Shown here piece after piece: positions 25,997 through 35,850 of a stretch of 64,000 nt of DNA; position 1 is the stretch's first letter, and each line of letters begins with the position of its first letter. The notes under the pieces were generated by a model, which had not been told where the DNA came from, made no database searches, and worked only from the letters and a program-made list of their open reading frames with translations. The stretch lies in contig NZ_FORU01000006.1 in NCBI RefSeq assembly GCF_900114085.1, positions 1-64,000 of the forward strand, in the 5' to 3' direction. This DNA is from Myroides guanonis. GTDB lineage: Bacteria; Bacteroidota; Bacteroidia; Flavobacteriales; Flavobacteriaceae. Both the position numbers and the translations under genes were made by a program.

Positions 25997-28453
25997 TTAG
26001 CTTTCTATATCATTTCCTTGATTAGACTCTCCTTTCTTTTGATCATCATTCTTTATTCCACGTTGCTTGTTTGTTTTACTTTTAGAATCCGATTGACCAA
26101 AATTGTAACTAAAGGAAATTCCAAAAGAACGGAACGGAAGCTTCATTTTACTAGTTTGAGAATAGCTAGGAGAATTTACTTGCCATTCAAAATTCTTATT
26201 TTCAGAGAATGGATCTGTTATGCTTAAACCAATAGAAGCTTTTTTATCCATAATTTCTTTCTTTATACCCAAGGTCCACATACTAAATGCAGGAGCTGTT
26301 CCTTGAAAAGTACGTTTAGAAGAATTCACCATGAAAAATGATTCAGCTGTTATGGAATTATCAAATTTGTAGCTAGCGTTTATAAATGCTCTGTATACTA
26401 AGTAAATCTCGTCTGTTTGAGAACTCAAAGCATTGTTAAACGAATTTCCTTTTGCTTCATATGTAAACAAACTGATATTACTTCTCAAAGTCAAATTTTT
26501 TAATGGAGAAAAGGAAACAAACAAATTAGTTCCAAAGGATTCGTTAGTTCCGATATTTTCAAAAGTGGTTAATGAAATCGGCTCTCCTGGAATAGTTGTA
26601 TTATCTATTTGATTTAGGCTTTCTATTACATCTATTGTTTTGCGATAGAAGAAGGATGCGTTAATCATCGCTCCTTTAATAAAAGTTGAATATCCCAATT
26701 CAATATTATGAGAAAGCTCTGGCTTTAATTCAGGATTTCCTTGTTGTTGAACAATGGGATTAGATGTATCTCTAAAAGGATTAAGATAAAAAAGACTTGG
26801 TCTTTGAATACGTTGATTATAGCTTAGTTTCAAAGATGAGGTTCTATTTAATTTTCTTGATATTACAGCACTTGGTAATAAATTGGTATAGTCATTATTG
26901 AAAGCCTCTATACCGACTGTTGGCTCACCTTCTAAAATAGTATGCTCCATTCTAACTCCCGCTTTTACCTGGTAATTTTTCGAAAGGTCAAAACTATATG
27001 TCATATATCCTGCTATTACATCTTGATTATATTTAAATTCATAGGATCTATTATCTATAAATTGATAAAAACCATTTAGAAATTCACGTATATCTGTTTC
27101 ACTTGAAATGTCTCTCAGAATGGTTTTGGCTCCTACTTCTAGAGTCGTTTTACCTATGGGTTGACTATAGTCTACTTGAAAAGTTAACTCGTCATTTTTA
27201 CCACTGTTTATTCCTAGTTCATCTGTACGCAAACCTTCTTCATACACGGTAGTATAATCTGTATCGTTATTATTTCTTGAAAATTGTCCTGAAAAAGAAA
27301 GTTCATGGTTAGGGTTAGAAAACTTTCGGGTATAATCCGCCGACCAGTCAAAACCGTTGATTTTAGTTTCTTGATCTAGATTTGAAATCAATGAGTTAAT
27401 TGCATTGTTTGAATATAAAAAGTTTGAATTAGTAAATCCATCCTTACTTGTTTCAAATGTATTCGTAGAAAAAGTAGTAGAAAATAAATCTTTGTCCGAT
27501 AAATCATAATCTACACCTAAAGAACCTCTTAAACCAGAACGAGTAGTTCTATGTTTAGACTTTTGCTCTATTGTTGGATTTCCAGATGCATCAAACTGTT
27601 CAAACTGGTTAGTAACGTCTTGTGGCCACATATAATTTCCACCTAAATTAACCACTACTCCAAGTTTACCTTTTCTTACATTAACACTTGCATTTCCGTT
27701 GTTATGTCTAGTTCCGATTCCTCCAGAAATGGAACCATAAACACCAGCAATATCTTTTCTTTTAGTAATAATATTAATAATACCCGACGCACCTTCAGCA
27801 TCATACTTAGCAGATGGACTTGTAATAACTTCAACACTTTTTATTTGATCAGCTGAAATCATTTTCAAGGCATCCCCCATATTATTAAGCATCATCCCCG
27901 AAGGTTTTCCATTAACTAATATACGGACTCCTTGATCTCCTGGTAAAGAAACATTTCCATCAATATCTACTGAAAGCATTGGAACCTTGCGTAAAACATC
28001 TATTGCGTTTCCTCCAGCAGATGTTACATCTCGTTCTGCATTATAAACCAATCTGTCTATTTTATTCTCAATTATTGGTTTATCAGTTTGAATTATAATT
28101 TCTGAAAGTGCTTCCTTGCTAATATTTAGAACTATAGATTCTAAATTGTTTTTACCTGGTTTTAAAGTATAATTCAAGTGTTTTTTAGGTTCATAACCGA
28201 TAAAGCTAATCGTTATATCATATACCCCTAAATCGAGGTTCTCTAGTGAAAACTCACCTTTCTCATTAGCAATAGTACCATTTATTTTTTCAGTATCCTC
28301 TACTGAAATTAGAGAAATAGTTGCATAATAAACCGCTTCTTTACTGAGTGAATCAATCACTTTTCCTGTTAATTGAGCTTTTGGGCTTTGAGCTAAAATA
28401 GTATTAGAACAGATTATTGATAGAAAGATTGCAATGGTTTTTAAATAATTCAT
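25997..28453 (-). CDS. TonB-dependent receptor, outer_membrane_beta-barrel_3 type
   Basis: 818 residues. Signal peptide ending in NTILAQ; a carboxypeptidase-like regulatory domain (LTGKVIDSLSKEAVYYATISL, about 26-110); a plug domain (DVLRKVPMLSVDIDGNVSLPGD, RILVNGKPSG, SVEVITSPSAKYDAEGASGIINI); then a large C-terminal barrel ending near SFGISFSYNFG with an unusual polar tail of about 30 residues rich in Lys/Asp/Asn. It takes up an unknown ligand across the outer membrane. It is not paired with a SusD lipoprotein. A LytTR/LytS pair is encoded upstream on the same strand. Confidence 0.9.
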   Translation of the reverse strand: MNYLKTIAIFLSIICSNTILAQSPKAQLTGKVIDSLSKEAVYYATISLISVEDTEKINGTIANEKGEFSLENLDLGVYDITISFIGYEPKKHLNYTLKPGKNNLESIVLNISKEALSEIIIQTDKPIIENKIDRLVYNAERDVTSAGGNAIDVLRKVPMLSVDIDGNVSLPGDQGVRILVNGKPSGMMLNNMGDALKMISADQIKSVEVITSPSAKYDAEGASGIINIITKRKDIAGVYGSISGGIGTRHNNGNASVNVRKGKLGVVVNLGGNYMWPQDVTNQFEQFDASGNPTIEQKSKHRTTRSGLRGSLGVDYDLSDKDLFSTTFSTNTFETSKDGFTNSNFLYSNNAINSLISNLDQETKINGFDWSADYTRKFSNPNHELSFSGQFSRNNNDTDYTTVYEEGLRTDELGINSGKNDELTFQVDYSQPIGKTTLEVGAKTILRDISSETDIREFLNGFYQFIDNRSYEFKYNQDVIAGYMTYSFDLSKNYQVKAGVRMEHTILEGEPTVGIEAFNNDYTNLLPSAVISRKLNRTSSLKLSYNQRIQRPSLFYLNPFRDTSNPIVQQQGNPELKPELSHNIELGYSTFIKGAMINASFFYRKTIDVIESLNQIDNTTIPGEPISLTTFENIGTNESFGTNLFVSFSPLKNLTLRSNISLFTYEAKGNSFNNALSSQTDEIYLVYRAFINASYKFDNSITAESFFMVNSSKRTFQGTAPAFSMWTLGIKKEIMDKKASIGLSITDPFSENKNFEWQVNSPSYSQTSKMKLPFRSFGISFSYNFGQSDSKSKTNKQRGIKNDDQKKGESNQGNDIES

Positions 28454-28820
28454 TTTTTGTTAGCTATTGATTTTAGTGTTAAAGGATATAATAGATTTAT
28501 GTACAGACTATAATGCTTTGATAAATTAGCTATCATCTTAAATAGGCGTACGTAATACGGCGTGACGTTATTTAGATAATAAAAGTGAATCAAAGGTTGC
28601 TGCCTTAAACAAACATCAGCAATTAGTTCTGTGTGAGAAAAAAAAATAGACGAAGTGGTGTTTTTTAGGATTGAATGCAGCTATTAATAGTATTAACAAA
28701 AAATATAATAAAAATTAAAACGGCGTGTCCAATAATGCTATTGCTTAAACAGGCACTTTGAACAAATATGTGCTAAAAAATGTTATTTGTGGTTAAGTAG
28801 CAATAGAAGAAGGTGTGTTG
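28454..28820. other. Spacer between TonB receptor and LytTR regulator
   Basis: 367 bp without a gene. An 8-mer ACGGCGTG occurs twice (28557, 28720), which is notable in such AT-rich DNA and could mark regulator sites for the LytTR protein encoded next door. No clear promoter box was found. Confidence 0.35.
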
Positions 28821-29555
28821 TTATTTTATCCAGAGATTAACAAAGTTATTGTATTCATCCCTATAGGTAGTTCCTACTGGAATTGTCTTGTTACCTATCT
28901 TGACACTGTTTTTTAAAAGTGCGTCTACACAGGCAAATGATACAATATAAGACCTATGAATTCTTAAGAAACCATGATGAGAAAGTTTATCTTCTAATTT
29001 TTTTAAACTGATTAAAGATAATATTGCATTGGAGTGATTGTTTAGATGTATTTTAACGTAATCTTTCAATCCCTCTATGTACAATATATTGCGTATTTCA
29101 ACCCTTGTGATTTGCGAATCTGTTTTAATAAAAACATAATCTTGATTATCTTTCGGATTATTATCAGGTACTTCAAAATTCTGTTCAATTCTTCTTCTCA
29201 CCTTAGACGTTGCAATTATGAAATCTTCATAATTAAAAGGTTTTAATATATAATCTATAGCTTCAACACGATAACCTTCCAAGGCAAACTCACTATAAGC
29301 CGTTGTGAAAATAATATAAGGTTTGTTTTTAACATTACTAGCCATTAAAATTCGAGCAAGCTTTATACCTGTTAAGCCTGCCATTTGAATATCTAATAAT
29401 AATAGTTGAACTTCATTAGATTGTATATAATCTAAAGCATCTATAGCGTTATCAAATGCAGCAACGAGTTCTAAAAAAGGGGTTTGCGAGACAAATGAAC
29501 TCACCATATTTAAAGCTAAGGGCTCGTCATCAACTGCGATACATTTAATCTTCAT
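28821..29555 (-). CDS. LytTR family response regulator
   Basis: 244 residues. The receiver domain has the acidic pocket at VDDEP and phospho-acceptor Asp55 (LLLLDIQM), conserved TTAYSEFAL and KPF. The C-terminal LytTR DNA-binding domain begins near residue 140 (YVFIKTDSQITRVEIRNILYIEGLKDYVKIH). It overlaps the stop end of the kinase gene by 11 bp, so the two form one unit. It probably activates the TonB receptor or adhesin genes downstream on the same strand (inferred). Confidence 0.93.
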   Translation of the reverse strand: MKIKCIAVDDEPLALNMVSSFVSQTPFLELVAAFDNAIDALDYIQSNEVQLLLLDIQMAGLTGIKLARILMASNVKNKPYIIFTTAYSEFALEGYRVEAIDYILKPFNYEDFIIATSKVRRRIEQNFEVPDNNPKDNQDYVFIKTDSQITRVEIRNILYIEGLKDYVKIHLNNHSNAILSLISLKKLEDKLSHHGFLRIHRSYIVSFACVDALLKNSVKIGNKTIPVGTTYRDEYNNFVNLWIK

Positions 29556-30603
29556 TTAAATCAATTTTCAAAAGCACGTTAAATTCATCATTTTTTGTTA
29601 TAGATAGAGAATATTTATTCGGATATAATAATTCTAATCTACGACGAGTATTATCAATTCCAATCCCATGTTGATTATCATCAAATCTTTCATCTATAAC
29701 ATTTTCGAATACCAAGTTTTTTGTATAAAATACAACCATGAAATCTTCTACTTTTAACCCAATGGTAATTGGGCTGTTTGATTGTGCACTTACTCCATGT
29801 TTGAAAGAATTCTCTATAAATGGTAAAAATATCATAGAAGCAATTTTTAAATCAGGAGATTTTATATCAATAAAAAAATCGACAGATACTCTTTTAGGAG
29901 ATCTCATTTTCATTAGATCCACATAACTATTGATAAACTCAACTTCCTTAGAAAATGTGTGCGTTTGGTCTGAGATGTCATATAAAAGGTGACGCATTAT
30001 GTTTCCCAATTTTTTAATAGCCATTCTCGATTCTACTACATTAGTATAAGTCAAAGCATTAATAGTATTGAGCGTATTAAAGAAAAAGTGTGGATTAATC
30101 TGAGATTTTAAAAAGGAAAGCTCCATTTCCAACTTGTCTTTTTCTAGTTTTAATCTAATATTCTTCTCACTTTGCCATTTCTTTATTAATATCCCAGCGA
30201 TATTTACACCTAAAATTAATATTTGAATAAGAAAGATATAAAAGAAAACAGAGATTGTTTGAGCCCAATGGTTTTGTTTATTTCCATTTTCTTTTATGGC
30301 TTTTTGAATTTCCTCCGAAAGATTTAACCATTTTCCAGACTGTTTGAGCAAAAATACCATTAGAATGCATACAAGGCATAAGATAAAATAGTATTGAAAA
30401 TATTTTTTTTGAAATAAGAATTTTGGAGCCAACCATTTTGTATTCAGAAACAAAAGACTAAGTAATAAAAGAAAGAAAACAATTTGATTAACCCAATACA
30501 CAAATGGTAATCGCATTCCATAGGAGAGAGGTATCATTAAAAATATTAATATACCTATTAGTGCAATCCCTACTAAATTGGTTACTTTACTTTGATTTGT
30601 CAT
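29545..30603 (-). CDS. LytS-type sensor histidine kinase
   Basis: 352 residues from the ATG at 30603; the in-frame ATG at 30669 adds 22 residues before the membrane part and is less likely. Four N-terminal transmembrane helices, then a coiled linker and the His_kinase domain with SFLKSQINPHFFFNTLN (phosphorylated His) and a GHKL ATPase end (FLPFIENSFKHG, HGIGIDNTRRRL). It is paired by 11-bp overlap with the LytTR regulator. No extracellular sensor domain is present, so the signal is probably membrane-borne. Confidence 0.9.
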   Translation of the reverse strand: MTNQSKVTNLVGIALIGILIFLMIPLSYGMRLPFVYWVNQIVFFLLLLSLLFLNTKWLAPKFLFQKKYFQYYFILCLVCILMVFLLKQSGKWLNLSEEIQKAIKENGNKQNHWAQTISVFFYIFLIQILILGVNIAGILIKKWQSEKNIRLKLEKDKLEMELSFLKSQINPHFFFNTLNTINALTYTNVVESRMAIKKLGNIMRHLLYDISDQTHTFSKEVEFINSYVDLMKMRSPKRVSVDFFIDIKSPDLKIASMIFLPFIENSFKHGVSAQSNSPITIGLKVEDFMVVFYTKNLVFENVIDERFDDNQHGIGIDNTRRRLELLYPNKYSLSITKNDEFNVLLKIDLNED

Positions 30604-30813
30604 CTTTACTTCTACTGATACTAAATTCAAGAAAAAAGTTAAATCTAACAAATTTTGTCGACCAGACATTCTTTTTAGTCGATGAGCGTGATTGTTTTCT
30701 CGATGAATTTATTATTTCTAGATAACCAATTTGAATTTTCATATCGCTTCAACGCTATTTAGGGACGTTCACTTTTTACCGTTACTGTTCACGCATCACT
30801 TTTCACTACTTTC

Positions 30814-31015
30814 AGTCTCTAATGAAAAGTCCTCTAATATAAATCAAAGCTCATATAGTTTTCCTTGTTTTAAGCTTATCTAATAGCTCTTTAGACAAAG
30901 AGGTTAATTGTCCTTTAAAACCCCTTTAAAACGATTGTTAGTGGCTTTTATGCTGATGTTTATACTTCCTGTATAACTCGTTTGTTTAAAAGAACATAGA
31001 TACTAAATCCAAAAG
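30814..31015 (-). pseudogene. IS3-family transposase tail remnant, copy 2
   Basis: About 200 bp nearly identical to 43634-43846. On the minus strand it encodes the last residues of an IS3 transposase (GSINISIKATNNRFKGVLKDN, split by decay upstream) with a stop at 30904-30906. This copy has no att core beside it. The transposase is not functional. Confidence 0.7.
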
Positions 31016-31026
31016 ATTATTATCAA

Positions 31027-31128
31027 ATGAGACATTCAGATAGTTGGATTTCAAGTAGCTTTGCTTATGATTTTAAACGATTTATTGATGTATACTACAA
31101 TGTGTTATTTAATACCCAAAATGATTAA
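31027..31128 (+). pseudogene. Short C-terminal-like ORF fragment
   Basis: A 33-residue frame (MRHSDSWISSSFAYDFKRF...) ending just before the broken lipoprotein gene. It looks like the tail of a lost gene in a decayed stretch between the IS3 remnant and the lipoprotein. No family recognised. Confidence 0.3.
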
Positions 31129-31131
31129 AAT

Positions 31132-31346
31132 ATGGAACAAAGAATTATATTATTAAGTGTGTTATTATTTACTTTAGGTTGTACACATGGTGGTTATAAA
31201 AACTATAATGACCTATTAGAGGTGAAAACAGGAATGAGTTATAATGAAGTTGATATTATGAGCCAGGATTTGGTGCATCGGATGATTACAAGGTTATTTT
31301 TAGCATAAAAGATAGTATAGTAGTGGATGTTGAATATGGGGATTAA
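31132..31346 (+). pseudogene. Frameshifted small lipoprotein (BamE/SmpA-like)
   Basis: Starts with ATG and a lipoprotein signal (MEQRIILLSVLLFTLGC). It continues with YNDLLEVKTGMSYNEVDIM, the helix pattern of the SmpA/OmlA/BamE fold, then loses frame near 31260. The correct continuation in the next frame is EPGFGASDDYKVIFSIKDSIVVDVEYGD up to a TAA at 31344-31346. A loss of two bases (or equivalent) from an expected IMGEPG motif explains it. Full intact length would be about 72 residues. Confidence 0.65.
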
Positions 31347-31935
31347 AGTACTTATTCCTAATGGATGATTAGTAAAAAACAAAAAACATTTTTTTCACCA
31401 AACAATTCAGGCAACTTTAGCCGGATAATTGTAGTAAATTTTCGGTAGAGGGTTAGTGTGAAAATTCTGCTTGGTTTTTAACTCAAGCAGAATTTATTTA
31501 TATATTTTGAGGCAAAGACATCAGTGACTTGAAAAAGAGATATCTTTAAACTTAAAAAGCTCAAACCCTCAAAAATCTTATTTCGTCTCACGTTTCTGTA
31601 ATTCAAATCACAAAAATCACAGTTCAGACAATTTCAGTCTCCTGTCTCCAATTCTCTGTCTCCCTATTGAAAAGTGACATAATCTCCTTTCAATCCTCTC
31701 AATTCCACAATCTATCAAGGCTTGCAAGTCCTTAGTTTAAAGCCCCTTTTAGGACATATTTTTTTATTTCGTATTGATTAGTTTAACATAATTTCTTTCT
31801 CTAAGTTAGCGGAAATTTAAGAAATATGTCTGCTAACGAACTGCACTTTTCTTCTGATTTAAGATATAAATATAATAACTAAGAATTTGACGAAATAAGG
31901 ATATAGAGGGTGGTTTTACGAAACTCCGCCATATT
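31347..31935. other. Gene-free region with hairpin and degenerate repeat
   Basis: About 590 bp with no credible gene. A hairpin AAATTCTGCTTG-N10-CAAGCAGAATTT at 31462-31495 could terminate transcription. At 31803-31845 a degenerate relative of the 56-bp repeats at 46230/46600 may be present (TTAGCGG...AAATATGTCTGCTAACGAAC). Confidence 0.4.
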
Positions 31936-31986
31936 TTGTTTCGCGAAAAAACAATGTTATTAGCAATTTTAGAACAAAACTCACGT

Positions 31987-33180
31987 ATGAACATAAGACT
32001 CATGACAAAATTAATTTTACTTATTTTATTTTTCGCTGGAAACACGGTTTTTGCCCAAACCAAATATCAAAAAGATTTCATTGAATTTTGGACATACATC
32101 GACAACCATTATGCTTATTTAGAACAACAAAATATAGATTGGAGGAAAGTCAAAGAAATTTATGAACCTCAAGCGGAAAAAATCACAGATGAGCATGAAT
32201 TTATTCAGTTCTTAGAAAAAGTTTTGAACGAATTGCACAACGGACATTCTTCGCTTAATACCAACTTAAATTCGTCTAACAGATTAATTCCTTCTGGTTC
32301 GGATTTATATATTGAAAAAATCAATAATAAATATTTAATCAAAGATTTGCGTAAGGGCTTTGGTACAGATTTGTCTGGTCTGAAAATTGGAATGGAGGTC
32401 ACACTTTATAATGGAAAACCAATCGAAGTGCAATTGGAAAAGTTTCTTCCAAAATTTACAGATAAGGCTAATCAAAAAATGTATCAGTATGCTCTCGATA
32501 TGCTTTTCGCAGGAACTCACGACACCAAAAGAGAAATTACAGTAATTGAAAATGGAAAAGAAAAAACCTATTTTCCTATTACTTACGGAAACAGAGATGA
32601 ATTACTATTCACTAAAGTTTTGAATAGAAACACAGCTTATATCAAAATCAATAATTCTTTAGGGAACAATAATTTAATCGCAGAGTTTGACAAAGCATTG
32701 GACAGCTTGTTTCAATATAAAAATCTAATCATTGATTTAACAGAAACGCCTGGAGGAGGAAATACTACTGTAGCCAGAGCTATAATGGGAAGGTTTACAA
32801 ACAAACTTCTACCTTACCAAATTCACGAGTTTGACGAAAACCAATATCAAACCAAAAGACATTGGGTTGAATATGTAACGCCAAGAAAAGAGATTTATAA
32901 AGGTAACGTCTTTGTATTGGTTGGGCATTGGACAGGAAGTATGGGAGAAGGAATAGCAATTGGATTTGACGGAATGAAACGAGCTAAAATTATTGGAACT
33001 CAAATGGCTGGACTTATTGGAGCTATTTCAAATTTTCAATTAAGGGAAACAAAAATCGGATTTCAATTTCCGACAGAAAGATTATATCATATAAACGGAA
33101 CACCAAGAGAAAATTTCGTACCTGAAATACTCACAAAAAATAGTGAAGAAACGATACAAAAAACTAAAGAAATTGAATAA
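31987..33180 (+). CDS. S41 family serine peptidase (secreted)
   Basis: 397 residues from ATG 31987, which begins a signal peptide (MNIRLMTKLILLILFFAGNTVFA); the frame's earlier start at 31936 would put 17 residues ahead of it. N-terminal helical domain (EFWTYIDNHYAYLEQQNIDW, ELHNGHSSL), a PDZ-like part (GTDLSGLKIGMEVTLYNGKPI) and the C-terminal protease fold with NLIIDLTETPGGGNTT and the nucleophile in HWTGSMGEG. It resembles tricorn-core/S41 peptidases that act in the periplasm on peptides. A Lys general base typical of CtpA is not evident, so the catalytic mechanism may be of the tricorn type. Confidence 0.85.
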   Translation: MNIRLMTKLILLILFFAGNTVFAQTKYQKDFIEFWTYIDNHYAYLEQQNIDWRKVKEIYEPQAEKITDEHEFIQFLEKVLNELHNGHSSLNTNLNSSNRLIPSGSDLYIEKINNKYLIKDLRKGFGTDLSGLKIGMEVTLYNGKPIEVQLEKFLPKFTDKANQKMYQYALDMLFAGTHDTKREITVIENGKEKTYFPITYGNRDELLFTKVLNRNTAYIKINNSLGNNNLIAEFDKALDSLFQYKNLIIDLTETPGGGNTTVARAIMGRFTNKLLPYQIHEFDENQYQTKRHWVEYVTPRKEIYKGNVFVLVGHWTGSMGEGIAIGFDGMKRAKIIGTQMAGLIGAISNFQLRETKIGFQFPTERLYHINGTPRENFVPEILTKNSEETIQKTKEIE

Positions 33181-33497
33181 AGAAACTACAGCTATGAACT
33201 GTCATTTAGGTTGTGAAAATTTAATCAGTTAGGTATCTAATGATATTTATAATCCAGTTATTTACGATAATTAGAAATTGAGTTAAAAGCTATATAATAT
33301 ATTATATATATTCAGATCTAGGAGTTTTTTTGTGGAGGTTGTTTGTCCGGTTCTGTAAATATGATGTGATAGAAGAGTAATCACAGAAGCATTGGGCTAG
33401 AAATATATCCGTATTAATAATGGTATTTATTGGATTGATAGGCTTGTCTGTAGTGTTTTTTGAAAATTGAGAAATCAATAAATAATTTTAATAGCTT
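33181..33497. other. AT-rich spacer with perfect palindrome
   Basis: 317 bp without a gene. The 18-bp palindrome TATATAATATATTATATA at 33291-33308 is the only structure seen; it may be a DNA-unwinding or protein-binding site. Confidence 0.35.
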
Positions 33498-34028
33498 ATG
33501 TATAGAGTTTCTATAATACTTATGTTCTTGTTTTTGGTGGTTTCATGTAAAAGCTCAATAGGTGTGGTTGATTTTGATTATTCAGGAGAGCCTAATTATG
33601 ATAATTTCTATTTAGTAGATACAATTAAAATAGAAGAACCCATTGTAATCAGTTCTGAGAAATTTGGTGGTCGCTATATTATTTCTCGAGCAACTTTAGA
33701 GAAATATGACAATAAAAGGGAATTCTTCAGTAGACCTGATGTTTTTGTTTATGGCGATGATTTTTATCAAGTATTGCCATATAAAGAACATACTAGATAT
33801 GCCTACCCTAAATACGATGAGTGTGATAAGTTTGTCCAAAACTTCGAGATAATTAAAGGATTGTATGTGTATTCTTTCAAACAAGATTCGTTAACATTCT
33901 TACTAGGATTTATCAACGCTAATTATTATTACAAAACACATAGTGGGTTTCATGTAAATATTCCTGATTATCGAGAATATGATTACAAAAGAAATTTTTA
34001 CAAAATAGTTTTTCCTTATTGTAAATAA
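33498..34028 (+). CDS. Lipoprotein of unknown function
   Basis: 176 residues with lipoprotein signal MYRVSIILMFLFLVVSC (Cys17). The mature chain is rich in Tyr, Phe and Asp (YSGEPNYDNFYLVDTIKI, DVFVYGDDFYQVLPYKEH) and looks beta-rich. I do not recognise the family. Lies in island segment 2 between an S41 peptidase and a nuclease gene. Confidence 0.7.
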   Translation: MYRVSIILMFLFLVVSCKSSIGVVDFDYSGEPNYDNFYLVDTIKIEEPIVISSEKFGGRYIISRATLEKYDNKREFFSRPDVFVYGDDFYQVLPYKEHTRYAYPKYDECDKFVQNFEIIKGLYVYSFKQDSLTFLLGFINANYYYKTHSGFHVNIPDYREYDYKRNFYKIVFPYCK

Positions 34029-34229
34029 ATTGCTTAAATATAATAGTGGGTATTTCGGTCTGACCATATCAATGTGGCACATGCGTGTGCCACATCCTGT
34101 CCATTGTGGAAAACTAAGGTAAAATTGTCTGTAATCTCGTAATGTTCTTGCACTAAAACCCTTCCCTAAAACTTGTGATAAATTTTTAAGAATGTATTTT
34201 CCAGAAACTGCTATTTGTTTAAATGAATT

Positions 34230-35171
34230 TTATTGGTTCTCTCTTTGTATTAATCTATTTTTTGCTTGTTGGATAGATAAATGTAATTTGCTTTCTAGCA
34301 GTTTCATATCGGGTAGTTTTGTTAAGTATTCTCCTATTTTTATATTGCTTTTATCTAGCTGTAGGAGTTCGACGTGTTCTTCATTCTTATTTGAGCATAA
34401 GATTAGACCTATCGGTAAATTTTCTCCGCTAACCATTTCATGTTTCTCTAACCAACGTAAATATAATTCCATTTGTCCTTTGTGGGCAGCTTCAAATTTC
34501 CCTAGTTTAAGTTCAATAGCGACTAGACATTTTAGACGTCTATGATAAAAAAGAAGGTCAATATAATAGTCCTCATTATCTATAGTGATGCGTTTTTGTC
34601 TCGCCATAAAGGCAAAGTCCGAACCTAATTCAATTATGAAGTTTTGTAATTCAGCAAGTATCGAAGTTTCAAAATCTTTTTCGGAGTAGGTGTCTTTAAG
34701 TCCTAAGAAATTCAAAAAGTAAGGATCCTTAAATACTAAATCCGGACTTATTTGCCGTTCACTCTTCAAAAGATCTAACTCTTTCACTATGGTTTCATCA
34801 GACTTTTTACTTATGGCTGTCCTTTCATACAACATTGAGTTAATTCGTTCTCTGAATGTGCGAACGCTCCATTTTTCTAATACACACATTTCAATGTAAA
34901 ACGCTCTCTTGATGGGATCTTCTATAGGAATCAGAGCAATTAGATGTGTCCAACTCAATTGTCGTATCACTGATACGACAATTTCTTTTTCAGGAAATGT
35001 AGATGCGAATTGTAACATTCTGCGAAGGTTTTTTTCCGAAAATGAACTACCATATTCTATTGCTAATTGACCAGATACTAGTGCGATAATTTGTTTGCCA
35101 TAAGTAGCACGCTTTTCATCTAATATTTCTTGATTTATACGTTTCCCAATGCTCCAGTATAGTAAACTCAT
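34230..35171 (-). CDS. DUF1016/YhcG-type PD-(D/E)XK nuclease, 5' end damaged
   Basis: 313 residues from the first ATG. The N-terminal DUF1016_N part (LLYWSIGKRINQEI, LRRMLQFASTFPE, QLSWTHLIALIPI) and the C-terminal nuclease domain with DYYIDLLFYHRRLKCLVAIELKLGKF, giving the D...ExK catalytic set. Homology to the family continues about 25 codons further upstream (IEDLKILIATSKQELAISVNSS), yet that stretch holds no ATG/GTG/TTG before the stop near 35252. Either a rare start is used or the 5' end has been lost. Such proteins are common on mobile elements and are suspected nucleases; role not settled. Confidence 0.85.
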   Translation of the reverse strand: MSLLYWSIGKRINQEILDEKRATYGKQIIALVSGQLAIEYGSSFSEKNLRRMLQFASTFPEKEIVVSVIRQLSWTHLIALIPIEDPIKRAFYIEMCVLEKWSVRTFRERINSMLYERTAISKKSDETIVKELDLLKSERQISPDLVFKDPYFLNFLGLKDTYSEKDFETSILAELQNFIIELGSDFAFMARQKRITIDNEDYYIDLLFYHRRLKCLVAIELKLGKFEAAHKGQMELYLRWLEKHEMVSGENLPIGLILCSNKNEEHVELLQLDKSNIKIGEYLTKLPDMKLLESKLHLSIQQAKNRLIQRENQ

Positions 35172-35240
35172 AGAAGAGTTTACTGAGATTGCTAGTTCTT
35201 GTTTACTGGTAGCTATTAATATTTTTAAGTCTTCAATAAG

Positions 35241-35831
35241 ATGATTGCTTCTATAGGTTTAATCTTTACTATATATAAATTATATAGTAAAGATAAAGAT
35301 GCACAGAAACAAATAGATAGTCTTAATTCCACATCATTAAGGTTAAAAGAATTAGTCGAAAATCAACAACAAGAACTAAATGAATTAAAAGAAATAGCTT
35401 GCAGTTTGAACCTAATGGCGATTAATGATGGAAAGCGTTTAGAAACTAGTAGAATACCAATTATAACGATTAAAACTGCTTCGCCATTACTTGGTTTAGG
35501 TTGTAATCATAGAATTGAAATAATAAATACAAATAAACTATGTGATCTAATAGAGTTTGAAGTTTTAGGACTTTCAAATCCTATCAAAGACAACATTATT
35601 TGTAATGAGGGTACACATTATTTAGCATTGAACTTTAATGAAAATGTTACAGATTTATTACAGTTGATTATTAAATATAACACTTATACTGGTACATGTT
35701 ACTACCAATTTGTGACTTTAATGAAAAATACGAGTCATACTCTCTTATCAGTATCTCCTTCATTTATATATACTGAAGAGATATATAAAACAACGGAAGC
35801 TTTTAAAAATAAACTAACAGCCTTTAAGTAA
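35241..35831 (+). CDS. Hypothetical protein with N-terminal membrane segment and coiled coil
   Basis: 196 residues. A short hydrophobic start (MIASIGLIFTIYKLY), then a charged coiled coil (about 20-55, SLRLKELVENQQQELNELKE), then a beta-rich globular part. Its start lies against the damaged 5' end of the nuclease gene, so its N-terminus may itself be a truncation scar. No family recognised. Last gene of island segment 2. Confidence 0.55.
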   Translation: MIASIGLIFTIYKLYSKDKDAQKQIDSLNSTSLRLKELVENQQQELNELKEIACSLNLMAINDGKRLETSRIPIITIKTASPLLGLGCNHRIEIINTNKLCDLIEFEVLGLSNPIKDNIICNEGTHYLALNFNENVTDLLQLIIKYNTYTGTCYYQFVTLMKNTSHTLLSVSPSFIYTEEIYKTTEAFKNKLTAFK

Positions 35832-35850
35832 TAGATATTTAGAATACTTT

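Noticed and set aside
34230..35831. Defence system formed by the DUF1016 nuclease and its divergent neighbour
   Set aside because: The two genes are divergent, both have damaged 5' ends, and no other defence gene is near; the evidence is too thin.
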